NCBI GenBank assembly: GCA_022414725.1
Contig: CM039465.1
Span: forward strand, 39,520,435 to 39,584,434
DNA from: Microglena sp. YARC
Taxonomy: Eukaryota > Chlorophyta > Chlorophyceae > Chlamydomonadales > Chlamydomonadaceae
Reading direction: 5' to 3'
DNA length: 64,000 nt
In this document: piece after piece, positions 13,145 through 24,329 of the stretch
How positions within the stretch are numbered: the stretch's first letter is position 1
Layout: every line of letters starts with the position of its first letter
The notes under the pieces: model-generated
Databases searched by the model: none
Seen by the model: only the letters and a program-made list of their open reading frames with translations
What the model was told of the DNA's origin: nothing
Made by a program: the position numbers and the translations under genes

Positions 13145-13464
13145 CTGATCAGATGCCAATAAGGCACTCGCGTCCTAGTAGTACAGCTGACAATAATGCA
13201 TGTCTCGGGAGGAGAACAGATTACCCAGAGGTTCCACAAATCCACAGCCAAGCTCTCGGCTATGGTCTTCCGATTGGGGGCAACTTAGTATTAATCAGAC
13301 CCGCACCCCGCCTGTGTACCGCGACCTTCTGGAGAGGATGGAACCCCCCCGTTTTCCTCCCGAGTCAGGCATTATTGTCAGCTGTACTACTAGGATACGA
13401 GTGCCTTATTGGCATCTGATCAGATGCCAGTAAGGCACTCGTGTCCTAGTAGTACAGTTGACAA
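13145..13464. mobile_element. Foldback/MITE-like element with 51-bp inverted arms
   Basis: The 51-bp arm at 13145-13195 (starts CTGATCAGATGCC) recurs inverted at 13373-13423 with only a few mismatches, enclosing 177 bp. A third copy follows at once at 13416-13464 in the first orientation, so 13373-13464 is itself a near-perfect palindrome of about 92 bp centred on CTGATCAG. Long arms around a non-coding core fit a foldback or MITE-type DNA element. No transposase and no clear target duplication are visible. Confidence 0.65.
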
Positions 13465-14691
13465 CACTTCACAATCTACAGTTGTAATTGTTATGATGTT
13501 CATCATACAACCATGTACATATGTATTTGTACAGTCAAAGCCTCAAGGAGTCCTAACCTCGCTCAAGGAGCCTCCAGGGGTGGCAAATATGCTTAAGTGT
13601 CTTGCATACAATTAACAGGCATACAATTGTTTACCACACATCATGTATAGTATGACCATCGACTCAATGTGCCGTTGACTCGTTGTGGCATTCAACAGTC
13701 AACATGGCAAGGCCTAATTCCATCATCATGAAATCATCCATCCACTAGGCCAAACCAGGTCACCCTGGCTGGGCCAAAGTGCCAAACATTCTCGAGAGGG
13801 TAATGACCATGAAAATCCGAGCTCAAATATTAGAACTGCCATGGAGAGGAGAAGAGCACGATGCCTTACGAATCACCTAGATATCATGCATGTATCGTGC
13901 TTGGGGGCAGAGCACGAGTTCCACCTCACGAGCGTAATGAGTCTTGACGACTGGACGGACTGGTGCTTTATATATTTTCATAATTATATATTTTCAGGGT
14001 CTCGGTACAACGAAAGCCCATTGAAATCGAGTGCGAGAAGCAGCCTCGTTTCTCAGCTCAGGTCACTATGCGACCGTATGCTGTTTGTGATCGATGATTG
14101 CGTGTGTAGGGAGCTTTGTTGGCGACACTGGCGCCTGGTGATGCACTACGACCTTTTTGTGAAACAGATATAATATAACTGTTGCGATGTACGATTCAAT
14201 TGTCCCACCTGGACCCTTCGCAAATATATAATAACTCGATGCGACACTCGCACTCGACGCACATGATATTATTTCGAATAGCGTAGATGAAGCAAATTAC
14301 AGAGTGAATTATATATCACTACACTCTCGTTGTCGGCGAAACAGTGAAATCGTTAACCACCAGCGATGAAGGAATTGTGCCTGACATATTTCCCTAGTTC
14401 CCTGTATAATAAGTATTCAACAATGCCGACGTACACCTGAACAACAGCTGCATTCAAGGTCGGTCGCAAATTCGCAATTACCTTCTCGCTGCAGAACTGG
14501 GACAACGAAACTGGGAACTGCCTTAGATTAGCGAGGCTCGTTGATGTTCACAAGTTGCTGCATAATGTGCATGTGATGTACAACGTACGTCGGAAGTGTA
14601 GTGCTGTCGCTCTATCCTTTATTCTCCAGGCGACATTCATCTGGCGCTCACACCACCTCGGCCTTTATCCTTCCATAGCTCCCTTGTCAAA
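13465..14691. other. Gene-free region upstream of bL12
   Basis: No recognisable coding sequence. A 110-codon plus-strand open frame at 13841-14173 has no family resemblance I can name. The last few hundred bases must hold the bL12 promoter and 5' UTR; a TATATAATA stretch near 14224 is too far upstream to be a convincing TATA box. Confidence 0.4.
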
Positions 14692-14802
14692 ATGTTGGCT
14701 GCTCAGAACCGCGTTGCCTCCAGGGTCTCCCGCCCTGCCTTCAGGGCCGCCCCTATCATGGGTGCTAGGCGCGTCGTTGCCCGGGCTGGTGCCGTCTCTG
14801 AG
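14692..14802 (+). CDS. PRPL12: bL12 exon 1 (transit peptide)
   Basis: 37 codons from the ATG in the context TCAAAATG to the donor GTGATA; phase 0. The exon is almost exactly the presumptive transit peptide, so targeting and mature protein are on separate exons. The second Met (codon 23) lies inside the peptide and is unlikely to be the start. Confidence 0.9.
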
Positions 14803-15458
14803 GTGATACACTGCTTACTATGACCAGGCTAGAGTCACCTATGTGCGAGTTTTTAGCGGCAAGGCCTTATCATCGGTCATTATTGGCCTGCTGACAACGA
14901 TGCCATGAATTGAAAAAAATAATCGAATGGATGGATGAATAAGCGGACGTTCGCGATACTTTGGCATGAATTGGCGGCCGAATCGTCGTTATCTTAGCAA
15001 TATAATTTTCGTGGCGGTGCCCCTCTGAGCCGTGATTGATCAACTTTTCCCTCGCGCCATACGGCTCAAATTGTGATGCAATTGCCACACTCTCTGCTCA
15101 CCCCAGATTGTCGAGAAGCTCAAGACGTTGACCCTCCTTGAGGCCTCTGAGCTGGTGAAGGAGATTGAGGAGACCTTCGGCGTTGACGCCAGGTATGTTT
15201 CAGCCATGCCTCCTTTATTGATGGCGTCGCGATTGGTTTAGCATCATTAGGGAGTGTGGATGGCTGCCAGCCGGCCACAACTTATCTCCGGCTCGATGAG
15301 TTCGGCAGGAGGAACTGCATTCTGAGGCTCTTCGAACTTGTGCCGGATGCCATTAAGGTATCCAATCACCCACGGGCCTCGAGTTCTTCCAGATTCAAGA
15401 CCTCGCGGGAGGAATGACACGATTTATCCCCTGACGACACACACATACCTGAAGCAAT

Positions 15459-15518
<60 letters not shown>

Positions 15519-17891
15519 GACACAAACTCATGCCTGTACTTTAGTCCCTTTCTATCACCCTGTTGCCCCCCTTGATGGCACAGTGGATCGATGATTGAAT
15601 TCCCAGCAGCTTCTCCATGTCTAGAATCACAGATATAGTCAGCTTCTTCACAACAAGCATGCTAGTTGCCGGTTCCTTGTGTTGTTGGCTAGCCGGCTCC
15701 CTTAATACATATTTTGTGCCACTTGAAAGCCTTCCTCGTTTTTTAAGCAACAGTGCTCACTATCATGTTGTTTGTACCACCACCATTTGCTGTTCAAAAG
15801 AATTTTGTTTCTTGGCTGCTACCACATTAATGTTGTATGGGAGGTTATCATGAAATGGCCACATGCTAGCAACGGAACTGCGGGCAGATCCCCAGAGCAT
15901 ATTTGTTAGTGTCTGTGGGACTACCTGTCATCGTGAACCCTACCTGTGCAACAATTGAGGTGGTTGCTTCGTGCTGACTACTCTTCACTATGAGAAGTCT
16001 CTTACTAATTGTCATGCTGAATCTTCCTTCAAACTGGTTTTGTGTGCAGCGCCGCCGCCGCTGGCCCTGCCATGATGATGGCCCCCGCTGGAGGAGCTCC
16101 CGCCGAGGTTGTTGAGGAGAAGACTGCCTTTGACATTGTCTTGGAGGCCTTCCCTGCTGACAAGAAGGTAGGAGCATCTAATGGGTCGAAGCTTCTTTTA
16201 GGGCTGGAATTTGATATAGCACACTGTTTTCCTATTCGGCTACGAGCAGCAGCTTCTAGGCAGCTCCCTGAGCCAGCCACTGGGCCAAGCCTGAAGATGT
16301 CAATTTGCGACAGAGCGACAGGTGGCAACGGAAGCAAGTTAGTTACGAGACTGTTGGCTGACGTGTCAGGCTTCATCTCGGACAGACAGTCGGTCGGTCG
16401 CACAGACTGACAAATGGGTAACCCTGGGGGCTCACTTCTCCTTGAAGAGGGAGCACCACTAAAATCAGTAGTATAATAGTGGTTCCTGTTTGCTTATGGT
16501 CATCACTAGTTGATAGGAGGAAGAATTATGAGTGCCTAGAGTTGTTCAGTTACTGTTTTTGATTCATTATCTCACTCTGTCTGAAACCAGAAGTCATATT
16601 TCGACATATTATTGCCAAGTCTTATTGTTACTGTGGAACTGTTGCAGCTGAAGGGTTGATTAGGTGCTTCTACAGCCTCACAGATCATCAGATCAACAAT
16701 GCTTGGCTTTTGGAACAGTGTTTGAGAGAAACAAGTGAAGAGTAGCCTCAAGTAAGGAATCAATAGGATGAAATGTCTTGAGCTCAATTCATTTGCTCGG
16801 TGTATCTTAATAATCAAGTTTAGTTTAGTTTGAATAATAATCTACTACCAGATCAAAGCCGTCTTTTATTTATTACTGGCCGTTGTCGCCATGTATTTAT
16901 TTGGTTATTATTAATACTTTGACGTTTGAGTTGGGGTGTAATAGTCATCACTAAATTGGTTGTTTAGATTGCTTCAACGTCCTGCAAGAGAGTATGGATC
17001 TGCTAATGTAGGATGTATCAGTTGCCCCTCACGCAGCCAGTTTCCAGGAGTTGGTCTATATCATAGCCAGGTAGTATCCAAGTAGAGGAAAGGAACTTGC
17101 CTAGGACGAACGAAAACATGGTGTGTATCAGGGGGGGGGGGGGGGGGGGGGGGCAGAAAGACAGATTTTGGACCGCATGTTCAATATGGTGTCCGATGCA
17201 GATGGGAGTTGGAATTGTGGAAGTTTTGTACAAAAGGAGGGAAAAAATAAAGTTTTCAAAAAGGTTTTACACCCACCTACCCCCCCCCAAATGGGGGTCA
17301 TCCGAAAGATCTTTTTGCGCCCATTCCAGTTATGCTCTTACATCTTTCGTTAGGTTGCTCAGACGTGATTTATCGCGAAGTTAAGATTTGGGCCGCTTTG
17401 GGTGATGAAAACTTTGGACCCCTCTAAATTTAGTAAAACTTTATTTTTGGCTAAAAACAACTTGTTTTGAACTTAGTTTGAGGAAAAGCACTATCCAAAG
17501 AGAAGATGTGGTACGGCAGCTTTTTTCTTGCCCCCCCCCTCGGTGTGTATCAAATTACTTGTTGCTGGAATTCTGGGCGAACAAAATGTACTGGGGTTTC
17601 CTAGGTCTATCATGTGATTGTGTCTTTATTGCAGGCACTATCCTGTGCAGGTTACGTCAGCTTTTAAGGTGGTGACCTTGGTGCTATCCCTCAACTCAAT
17701 TCTCCGTCTCTGTCCCACCACAGGTCAGTGTCTACAAGGTTGTCCGCAACCTGGCTGGTATCTCCGTTGCCCAGGTTAAGGAGTACACTAGCGCTCTCCC
17801 CAAGACCATCTGTGAGAGTCTGCCCAAGGCCGAGGCTGAGGCCGGTGTCAAGGCACTGTTGGAGATTGGTGCCACTGCCAGCATCGCATAA
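14692..17891 (+). CDS. PRPL12: Plastid ribosomal protein bL12 (L7/L12), nuclear-encoded, 4 exons
   Basis: Stalk protein of the large subunit of the plastid ribosome, which recruits translational GTPases. Exons are 14692-14802, 15107-15192, 16050-16167 and 17724-17891, all joined by GT-AG introns in consistent phase, giving 160 residues. Residues 1 to about 37 are rich in Ala, Arg, Val and Ser with almost no acidic residues ([15 protein letters not shown]), as in a chloroplast transit peptide. Then comes the N-terminal dimerisation helix ([20 protein letters not shown]), an Ala/Gly/Pro/Met hinge, and the C-terminal domain beginning [18 protein letters not shown] and containing [18 protein letters not shown]. 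The mature part matches the usual length of about 120 residues. A mitochondrial L12 is the main alternative, but the transit peptide and hinge favour plastid. Confidence 0.93.
15107..15192 (+). CDS. PRPL12: bL12 exon 2 (N-terminal dimerisation domain)
   Basis: Follows acceptor CACCCCAG and ends at donor GTATGT with two bases of a split Ser codon. Encodes the helical L12 N-terminal domain through ETFGVDA. Confidence 0.92.
15460..15511. repeat. (CT)n microsatellite in bL12 intron 2
   Basis: About 25 uninterrupted CT units within the 857-bp intron 2. Confidence 0.97.
16050..16167 (+). CDS. PRPL12: bL12 exon 3 (hinge and start of C-terminal domain)
   Basis: Completes the split Ser codon after acceptor TGTGTGCAG, encodes the Ala-rich hinge with a Met triplet and the C-terminal-domain start, and stops at AAG before donor GTAGGA in phase 0. 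Confidence 0.92.
16290..16445 (-). mobile_element. Dispersed element family D, copy in bL12 intron 3
   Basis: The reverse complement matches 53998-54212 over two blocks: GAGCCCCCAGGGTTACCC and then about 85 bp beginning GATGAAGCC and including CTCGTAACTAACT and CTTCCGTTGCCACCTGTCGC. Between the blocks this copy has short GGTC/GACA-type tetranucleotides where the other copy has a long CCAT repeat. Occurrence in introns of two unrelated genes makes it a dispersed, probably mobile, family. Confidence 0.65.
17131..17153. repeat. Poly-G run in bL12 intron 3
   Basis: Twenty-three consecutive G residues. Confidence 0.97.
17724..17891 (+). CDS. PRPL12: bL12 exon 4 (C-terminal domain and stop)
   Basis: Follows acceptor CACCACAG; 55 codons and TAA. 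Contains KVVRNLAG and [18 protein letters not shown], the last helix of the L12 C-terminal domain, where GTPase factors bind in this family. Confidence 0.93.
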   Translation, partial: VSVYKVVRNLAGISVAQVKEYTSALPKTICESLPKAEAEAGVKALLEIGATASIA

Positions 17892-19240
17892 GCTGCCAAC
17901 TTGCTTGCCCAAACAATTATTCAGCTAGACAAACTGTGTTAGCACACAATTTTTGAAATACTTACACCGATGTAAGATATGGTGATCCACATCCACGTAG
18001 TCTCTTGATTTATTTATCTTACCGAAGGGACAGATCGAGATTTGTCTTACCTCACCGCGGGGCAGATCAGGATTTTCAGTGTGTCGGACAGACTCAGGCA
18101 GTCTTTACATTTAGCTATCACTTATAACTCATCCGGGGTACGTGTTTTTCAACTCACTGGCAGGTGGAAACTGTCTGGTCTGTTCTAGTGAGGAACGTTG
18201 GTTTCGTCACATAGTTCACACTTCAATCTCACAATTCGAATGTTGAGTCAGATGGGGGTACCTCTCGTTCTGGTAGAATTTGCAGGTGCTTTGATTGGGT
18301 GGTTGATGGTAGAATAGTGCTTGAAGATTAAATGTATTTCATGTTCGAAATCTTGGAATGTCCTTCATACTAAGGACAGAAATTAAACTTTTGAGAAATT
18401 GAGATTGAACCCCGAATTGTTTGGAGAAGAATCCAGCATGAAGCTGGTCATGAATCCTCATTCCTTTTTGAAGGATGCAAACACCGTCAAATTGTGTTAC
18501 AAAATGGAACTCACAATTACATTATCATCTACTGTGGGATGACGATTAAATTATAATTGTACAATTAAATTGTCAGTACAGCACGAAGTTAGGTCCCCTG
18601 TGTGTAGAACGATTGTTCGGGGTTCAGTAGTGGTGGTACTAGGTAGTACAGCGGCAAATCTGGCCGATATAGCAGTATAGTGTACGACTATCAGGGTAGA
18701 AGAAGAAGGAACACTACAAAATAGGAATACACGAGTAGCTAGCAGTACCATGGCGAATCTACCCGGTAGAACGAATGCATCTTAGTCTGCAGAGCTACTA
18801 AAACTTTCTATCAATATGAGTTTTCTGAAACAAGTATAGAACTTCTTGTTTACGAAAAATGTCTCAGAAAAAGTGAAAAAGAAAAGCAGAGGGAGGAAAG
18901 AAACTATAATTATAGAACAAATGTGGATGGTGGTGACACACCACTAGTTTGCGGCTCAGTGCCCCATGCCCCAGTTGTCTGGTCTAGGTGCCTACTCGTA
19001 CCAACTGCATACTTGAGGGGGGCTGCGGACAAACGAAGTCTCGCCTGCATGCATGCATGGAGGATGGAGGGCTCCAGTACCGCCCTGGATTGTACATTTT
19101 TCTGAATTGTACGCCCGCTTATTGCATTCAGGTCCGGTCGCCCGCAAGCGTTGTCGGTTGTAATTTCCTTATCCTTTTGCGATTGCTTTATTATTATTGG
19201 AACTCCTGGATTGAAGAGAAACTTGTCTGATTCTGCCATT
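17892..19240. other. Intergenic region between bL12 and CFAP58
   Basis: Holds the bL12 3' UTR, then AT-rich sequence without recognisable coding content. A short stretch at 18603-18630 resembles the head of dispersed family T (GATTGTTTGGGGTTCAG). Both genes are on the plus strand, so the CFAP58 promoter should lie at the right end. Confidence 0.5.
17971..17975 (+). promoter_or_regulatory. Candidate polyadenylation signal TGTAA for bL12
   Basis: TGTAA lies 80 bases after the stop codon. It is the consensus poly(A) signal of chlorophyte nuclear genes; the placement is inferred from position only. Confidence 0.45.
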
Positions 19241-19324
19241 ATGGCTTCGGACGACCCCAAGGCTGCAGCTGGGGATTTGTTTGAATCCCAGGCTTACGAT
19301 ACTTTAGAGCGGGAATTCGGCGAG
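19241..19324 (+). CDS. CFAP58: CFAP58 exon 1
   Basis: 28 codons from ATGGCTTCGGAC to the donor GTAGAG, phase 0. Includes FESQAYDTLEREFGE, matching the conserved acidic/aromatic start of the family. Confidence 0.9.
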
Positions 19325-22300
19325 GTAGAGTCCGTTCTACGCTGACATGTGTTGCGATTCCGTTGGTTGCCGCGGTCTTCTAAGCTGGACACCTCTTCTT
19401 CTACAGGTTCTACAAGAGCTCGTCGGAGATAGGAGTCTAGAGCGCTTTCGGGTCGAGTATGAGAAGCTCCATCGCGCACTTAAGAAGTCACATGGTAGGA
19501 CATCCGTTAGAACACCCTTATCGCAATGTCTAGTTCCTCCCTACGCCCGGGCCCTTTAGCCCTGCGTTCGCAATCTTGGAAATCCTCTAGCTTAAGTATA
19601 TTACCCCACCCACCCACCCACCCACCCATGGACCGCAGATAGTGAGAAGAGGCTGGTTAAGAAATGTCGGGAGCTGAACGCGGAGATTGTCGCGAACGCG
19701 GCCAAAGTCCAGACTGCTCTCAAACTCAACGAGGAGGACCAAACCACTATCGGTGCTCTAAAGAAGGAGATTGAGAAGGCGTGGAAGATGGTGGATGCCA
19801 GTCATGAGAAGGAAGCTAAGGTAGGCCTACGTCCCATGAAGCATGAGGAGGAATTGGGGGAACTGAGTCAGTCTAGCTGCAGCTGGTCTCCAATGATGCA
19901 TTCCTAAGATTTATATTGCTCTGGTGCTGGCCAATTACCTTGCATGCTGGTGTGTACAAAACGTTGCCGCATGGTGGATGCATCTGCCTTTTGGGAAGTG
20001 ATTAGTCCGTGTGTGTGTGAGAGGCATGTGCATGTCTACTGATAAGGGGATAGGGGGGATTCATGGTGCACAAACTTAGCATCCTGCACATCTACCGCCT
20101 GTCGCTGAATTAAGATAATGCATGCACACACGCTCTCGAGAACATGTGCACTGACTGGCACTGGTTGCCTCCCCACCCACTCACTCTCCACTCTCCCCAC
20201 CTCTGCCCACCTCTTCCCACCACTCCCCACCTCTCCCCACCTCACCACCCACTCACCCTATACTGCCCACCCTCCATGCAGGCCAAAGAGACCATTCAGC
20301 AGCTGAAGATGGAGATTGCCAACCTCACCCGTCTCGTAGAGCAGGGCTCTGGCCTTGCCATGGGTGAAGAGAACACCCTCAATGACCTCATTCGCCAGAA
20401 GGAGGAGCTCATTCGTGAGCGTGATCAGCAGGTGGATCAGATCATGGCTCTGCGTGCTGAGTTGATGGAAACCCAGGAGAAGCTTCGACATGCAGAGAAC
20501 AATCGCCTGACCATGGAAACCGACATCCAAGGGCTGAAGGACTCTGTAGCTGAGCGCAAGATGGAGGCGGAGAGGGAGGCCAGGAAGAAGGAGCGCATGG
20601 AGAAGGAGATGAAGGAGCTGAGGCAAAACCTGGAACTAAGGCAGGGTGAGATCAAACAGAAGCAGGCGCAGGTGACGACTACAGAGGAGTCGGTCCAGAG
20701 GTTGGAGATGACCCTTAGGGATGCGAAGTTCGGAACGGAGAAGATTCAAAAAGAGTATAACCAGCTTAATGAGAAGGTTCAGAAGCTGCACCACGACCTG
20801 GAGGAGCAGATTCATACTAATACCCAGCTCCTGGCAGAGAACAGTCAGAAGCAGATGGAGCTGAAGGTGAAGGAGGACGAGATTGCTCAGATTAAGTCAG
20901 AGGCCATGCGTGTGAACAAGCTTAGAGAGCAGACGGCGAAAAAGATTAGGCAGCTTGAGGAGCAGAAGAGCGAGGTGGAGATTGAGCGTGATATCCTGAA
21001 GAAGGAGATGGGCTCCCTTGAGTCGGAGCTTGAACAAAAGCAGAAGGAGATGGACGGTGACAAGAAAAAATTAGATGAGTTGCTGCGTGAGCGGGACATC
21101 CTCACCAAGCTGCGTTCACAGGCTGAGGGTGCCACCCAGAAGCAGATGGATCTCATCAAGATCAACGACAACACAAAGCGTAACCTGGAGCAGGAGATTC
21201 AGGGTTACAAGATGGAGGCGCAGAAGCAGGGTAAACTGATCTATCAGCTGGAGAAGGAGCGAGAGAAGTACGCCATTGAGGCCTCCGACGCTGCATCGAA
21301 GTACATGCAGGCACTAGAGGAGGTGAAGCTCCGTGAGATGGCCATCATCGACCTGCAGAAGCGTATTAGCGAAGGGGAGACGAAGCTGAAGCAGCAGCAG
21401 AACTTGTATGAAGCTGTAAGGGCGGATCGTAACTTATATAGCAAGAACCTTATCGAGTCCCAGGATGAGATTCAGGAGATGAAGCGCAAGTTCAAGATCA
21501 TGCAGCATCAAATCGAGCAGCTGAAGGAGGAGATCAGTGCGAAGGATTTGGCGCTGGTGAAGGAGCACTTCGACCACATGAAGGTTGAGAAGGAGAAGGA
21601 GTCCCTGAGGATGGAGTTGAACAAAGCCAAGCAGCAGATCAAGGAGGCTGATAATGCTATCAACTCTCAGAAGGCTGAGATTGAAAAGTTGAACCATATT
21701 ATCAATGAGGCTGACCAGGAGCGCATTCGACAGAAGAAGGAGTATGACATTGTGGTGAACGAGAGGGATATCTTAGGTACTCAACTGATTAGGCGAAATG
21801 ATGAGCTGGCACTGTTGTATGAGAAGATCAAGATTCAGCAGTCCACCCTGTCCAAGGGCCAAATCCAGTACAGGGACCGGCTGAACGAAATTCGCGTGTT
21901 GAAGATCAAGTTGAACGACTTGAAGCGAGAGCTTCATATCCTTAAGTCCTCTGTCGCCAATATCGATGTGCTGAAGAGGGAGGTGCACCAGCTGGGCCGG
22001 GAGCTGTTGCAGGAGCGCACTAAGGTGAAGGCTTTGAGTGAGGAGTTGGAAAATCCCCTCAACGTGCACCGCTGGCGCAAGCTGGAAGGTAGTGACCCCT
22101 CCACCTATGAGATGATCCAGAAGATCCAGACGCTGCAGAAGAGGCTGATCGCCAAGACAGAGGAGGTGGTCGAGAAGGACCTTCTAATCCAAGAAAAGGA
22201 GAAGTTGTACATGGAGCTGAAGAACATTCTAGCTCGTCAGCCAGGCCCTGAGGTGGCTGAGCAGCTAAGTATCTACCAGGCCAACCTGCGGGAAAAGACG

Positions 22301-22540
22301 AAGCAGATGAAGGCCATGGCTTCGGAGCTGAATATGTACCAGGCCCAGGTGAATGAGTATAAGTATGAGATTGAGCGCCTGGTGCGCGAGCTGGGTGACA
22401 TGAAGAGGAAGTACTTTGAGCAGAAGCGGCGAGAGCAGGCAGAACGGGAACGAGGCATGAAGCCTATGATGCCTGCCCCTGCTAGCCCAACACAAGCCCG
22501 CTTCACTGGTGGTGGTTACTCGTTGACACAGCAGCCCTAG
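19241..22540 (+). CDS. CFAP58: Cilia- and flagella-associated protein 58 (CFAP58/CCDC147 family), 4 exons
   Basis: Coiled-coil axonemal protein needed for normal flagellar motility in this family. Exons 19241-19324, 19407-19494, 19639-19820 and 20282-22540 join in frame through GT-AG introns to 870 residues, close to the roughly 870 of animal CFAP58. Family blocks include ELVGDRSLERFRVEYEKLH, KKCRELNAEIVAN, QTTIGALKKEIEKAWKMVD, LVEQGSGLAM, KLKQQQNLYEAVR, RNDELALLYEKIKIQQS, ENPLNVHRWRKLEGSDP, LQKRLIAKTEEVVEKDLL and LARQPGPEVAEQL, ending FTGGGYSL. Nearly all of it is heptad-rich coiled coil. Another ATG at 20144 would start a longer final open frame, but its first residues are translated intron 3, so the spliced model is preferred. 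Confidence 0.95.
19407..19494 (+). CDS. CFAP58: CFAP58 exon 2
   Basis: Acceptor TTCTACAG, donor GTAGGA; 29 codons plus one base. Encodes ELVGDRSLERFRVEYEKLH, one of the best conserved family segments. Confidence 0.93.
19639..19820 (+). CDS. CFAP58: CFAP58 exon 3
   Basis: Acceptor GACCGCAG, donor GTAGGC. Completes a split Asp codon, then 60 codons through EKAWKMVDASHEKEAK. Confidence 0.93.
20282..22540 (+). CDS. CFAP58: CFAP58 exon 4 (bulk of the coiled coil)
   Basis: A single 2259-bp exon of 752 codons and TAG, after acceptor CCATGCAG. It contains no internal repeat or intron, in strong contrast to the SS3 gene a few kilobases downstream. Confidence 0.95.
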   Translation, partial: AKETIQQLKMEIANLTRLVEQGSGLAMGEENTLNDLIRQKEELIRERDQQVDQIMALRAELMETQEKLRHAENNRLTMETDIQGLKDSVAERKMEAEREARKKERMEKEMKELRQNLELRQGEIKQKQAQVTTTEESVQRLEMTLRDAKFGTEKIQKEYNQLNEKVQKLHHDLEEQIHTNTQLLAENSQKQMELKVKEDEIAQIKSEAMRVNKLREQTAKKIRQLEEQKSEVEIERDILKKEMGSLESELEQKQKEMDGDKKKLDELLRERDILTKLRSQAEGATQKQMDLIKINDNTKRNLEQEIQGYKMEAQKQGKLIYQLEKEREKYAIEASDAASKYMQALEEVKLREMAIIDLQKRISEGETKLKQQQNLYEAVRADRNLYSKNLIESQDEIQEMKRKFKIMQHQIEQLKEEISAKDLALVKEHFDHMKVEKEKESLRMELNKAKQQIKEADNAINSQKAEIEKLNHIINEADQERIRQKKEYDIVVNERDILGTQLIRRNDELALLYEKIKIQQSTLSKGQIQYRDRLNEIRVLKIKLNDLKRELHILKSSVANIDVLKREVHQLGRELLQERTKVKALSEELENPLNVHRWRKLEGSDPSTYEMIQKIQTLQKRLIAKTEEVVEKDLLIQEKEKLYMELKNILARQPGPEVAEQLSIYQANLREKTKQMKAMASELNMYQAQVNEYKYEIERLVRELGDMKRKYFEQKRREQAERERGMKPMMPAPASPTQARFTGGGYSLTQQP

Positions 22541-22559
22541 AAGTATGGTCTACACACAT

Positions 22560-22935
22560 ATATCTTTATATATGTGTACCGGTATATGTATCTGCATACT
22601 GGTATCTACATATATATATATATATATATGTATACCGGTACATATATATATATAGATATATTTACCAGTATATATATACCTAAATACCGGTACCTATATA
22701 CCTATATACCGGTACTTATATACCTAAATACCGGTTCCTATATATATACCGGTATATCTACATATACCTATATACCGGTACCTATATACAGATGTACTGG
22801 TACCTATATATTTCGGTTCCTATATATATACCGGTTCCTAAATATATACCTGTTTACCTATGTACCGGTACCTAGACCTATATACCAGCACCTAGACCTA
22901 TATACCGGTACCTGTATACCTATATACCGGTTCCT
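22560..22935. repeat. AT-rich minisatellite around TATACCGGTACC
   Basis: Imperfect tandem units of TATA steps alternating with ACCGGT palindromes immediately downstream of CFAP58, probably within or just after its 3' UTR. Confidence 0.85.
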
Positions 22936-23689
22936 ATACTCGTTGATCACCTTGTTGAGTGTGTGTCGCACATATTTAGACCTTCACCAATGCACCAATG
23001 CACCAAACCCAGGGCTGTCCATTGCTTGGACGCCTTGCTCTAGCATGGTGCATGGAAGCTAATCTGCTAGCTTCACTGAATTGCATATTTCATTATTTTG
23101 TACTGCACATTCCATCATGTGTCATTATGAGATGTTTCATTATTTTGTACCGCACAGTCCATCCAGTGTCATTATGAGATGTACTGCACAGTCCATCGCG
23201 TGTCAGTATGAGATGCAGTAAAAGCTTATGGAGCATTTGTGCACACATTAGTACATGGCGCCTGGACAGATTATATTTTTTATTGTTTTAGCTGGGGATG
23301 GACTATTCCCCTTCCCCCTCCCCCATCCCTACCACCCTGATTTTGTTAGTTGGTCCTGTTGAACAACACTTCTGCGAGTGCTCTCTAGACATCTTGCAAG
23401 TGTCATCTTGCAAGTGCCGTGTCGGTCAACAGGCCCCGGCTTCATGCCGGATCCTATCAGAACATGCCACAGAGTTGTTCTACTCTTAACTATGAGGTTA
23501 AGTGGAGTTGACAAACTTCCTCTCCGTTTGTAATTGTGTATATAGAGCATTCCTGACGTGATGTTTGGCATTTGATTTAAATGAGGCCCTCGGAAATGGC
23601 CCTTGGAACTAGAGCACATGCTTGAGAAACACTCAACGTTGTAAATCAACTGAACCCTGATAATGCTGCTCTAATCCTTTTTCTGTTTT
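22936..23689. other. Intergenic region downstream of CFAP58
   Basis: No coding sequence recognised. A segment of about 50 bp with GCACAGTCCATC and TATGAGATG is repeated two to three times at 23085-23220. TGTAA motifs near 23529 and 23640 could serve as distant CFAP58 poly(A) signals. Confidence 0.4.
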
Positions 23690-23975
23690 TTTAGTTGTGA
23701 AAGGTATTTCACCCCAGGAGGCGGGTCTCCCTACACAAACCAGCGGCACCTAGGATTCAGCTCGAATGGCGTCCTACAAAAGAGCAGGCGCACTTAAGGA
23801 GATACCGACCCTCAACCAAACTTGTTGGTGTTGAGTTGGAAACTAGCCGAACTGCCCAAGGGGGGAATATTGGTGCTCCCTGTTGCCGATGCCTTGCCAG
23901 CCTGGATGTATACCTGTCACCTGTCCAACGTGAAAATATAAGTGCTGTCTGTTATCAAACTTGAACTTGAACTTG
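23690..23975 (+). mobile_element. Possible 3' end of a non-LTR retroelement with (CTTGAA)n tail
   Basis: A block of unique, non-AT-biased sequence ends in three CTTGAA-type hexamers at 23957-23975, the kind of short-repeat tail seen on some LINE and SINE 3' ends. No second copy in this window and no target duplication could be defined. Confidence 0.25.
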
Positions 23976-24240
23976 TTTACGTTATTGACAGACCTGAGTT
24001 GCTGTGAATGACTGGAAAGAAGAACTCAAACACGCAATTTGTTATACATACCGATATATGGCTGAATCCCGAGCCCTGACCGCAACCCTTGGCTGTATAG
24101 AACTTATGATAATTTGTTGGCAATGCTGCATGCAGTCCAAGCATTCTTTAGCCGGTACTACCGTGGCTGGAAGACCGACACCAGATGTATGATGCATGGT
24201 TTGTGACGAACTGATGGCGGTCTGCTGTTGTTGTTGTTGG

Positions 24241-24253
24241 GGGGGGGGAGGGG

Positions 24254-24311
<58 letters not shown>
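24241..24311. repeat. G-rich run followed by (GA)n
   Basis: A G-rich stretch and then about 25 GA units. Confidence 0.97.
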
Positions 24312-24316
<5 letters not shown>

Positions 24317-24329
24317 CAAATCTCTTCAC

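Noticed and set aside
13841..14173. 110-codon frame upstream of bL12
   Set aside because: No family resemblance, no splice partner and no supporting signal; kept only as part of the gene-free region.
20144..20281. Upstream extension of the large CFAP58 frame
   Set aside because: The extra residues are low-complexity His/Pro from a CCCACC-rich intron, and CFAP58 homology begins exactly after the CATGCAG acceptor, joined by three short 5' exons.
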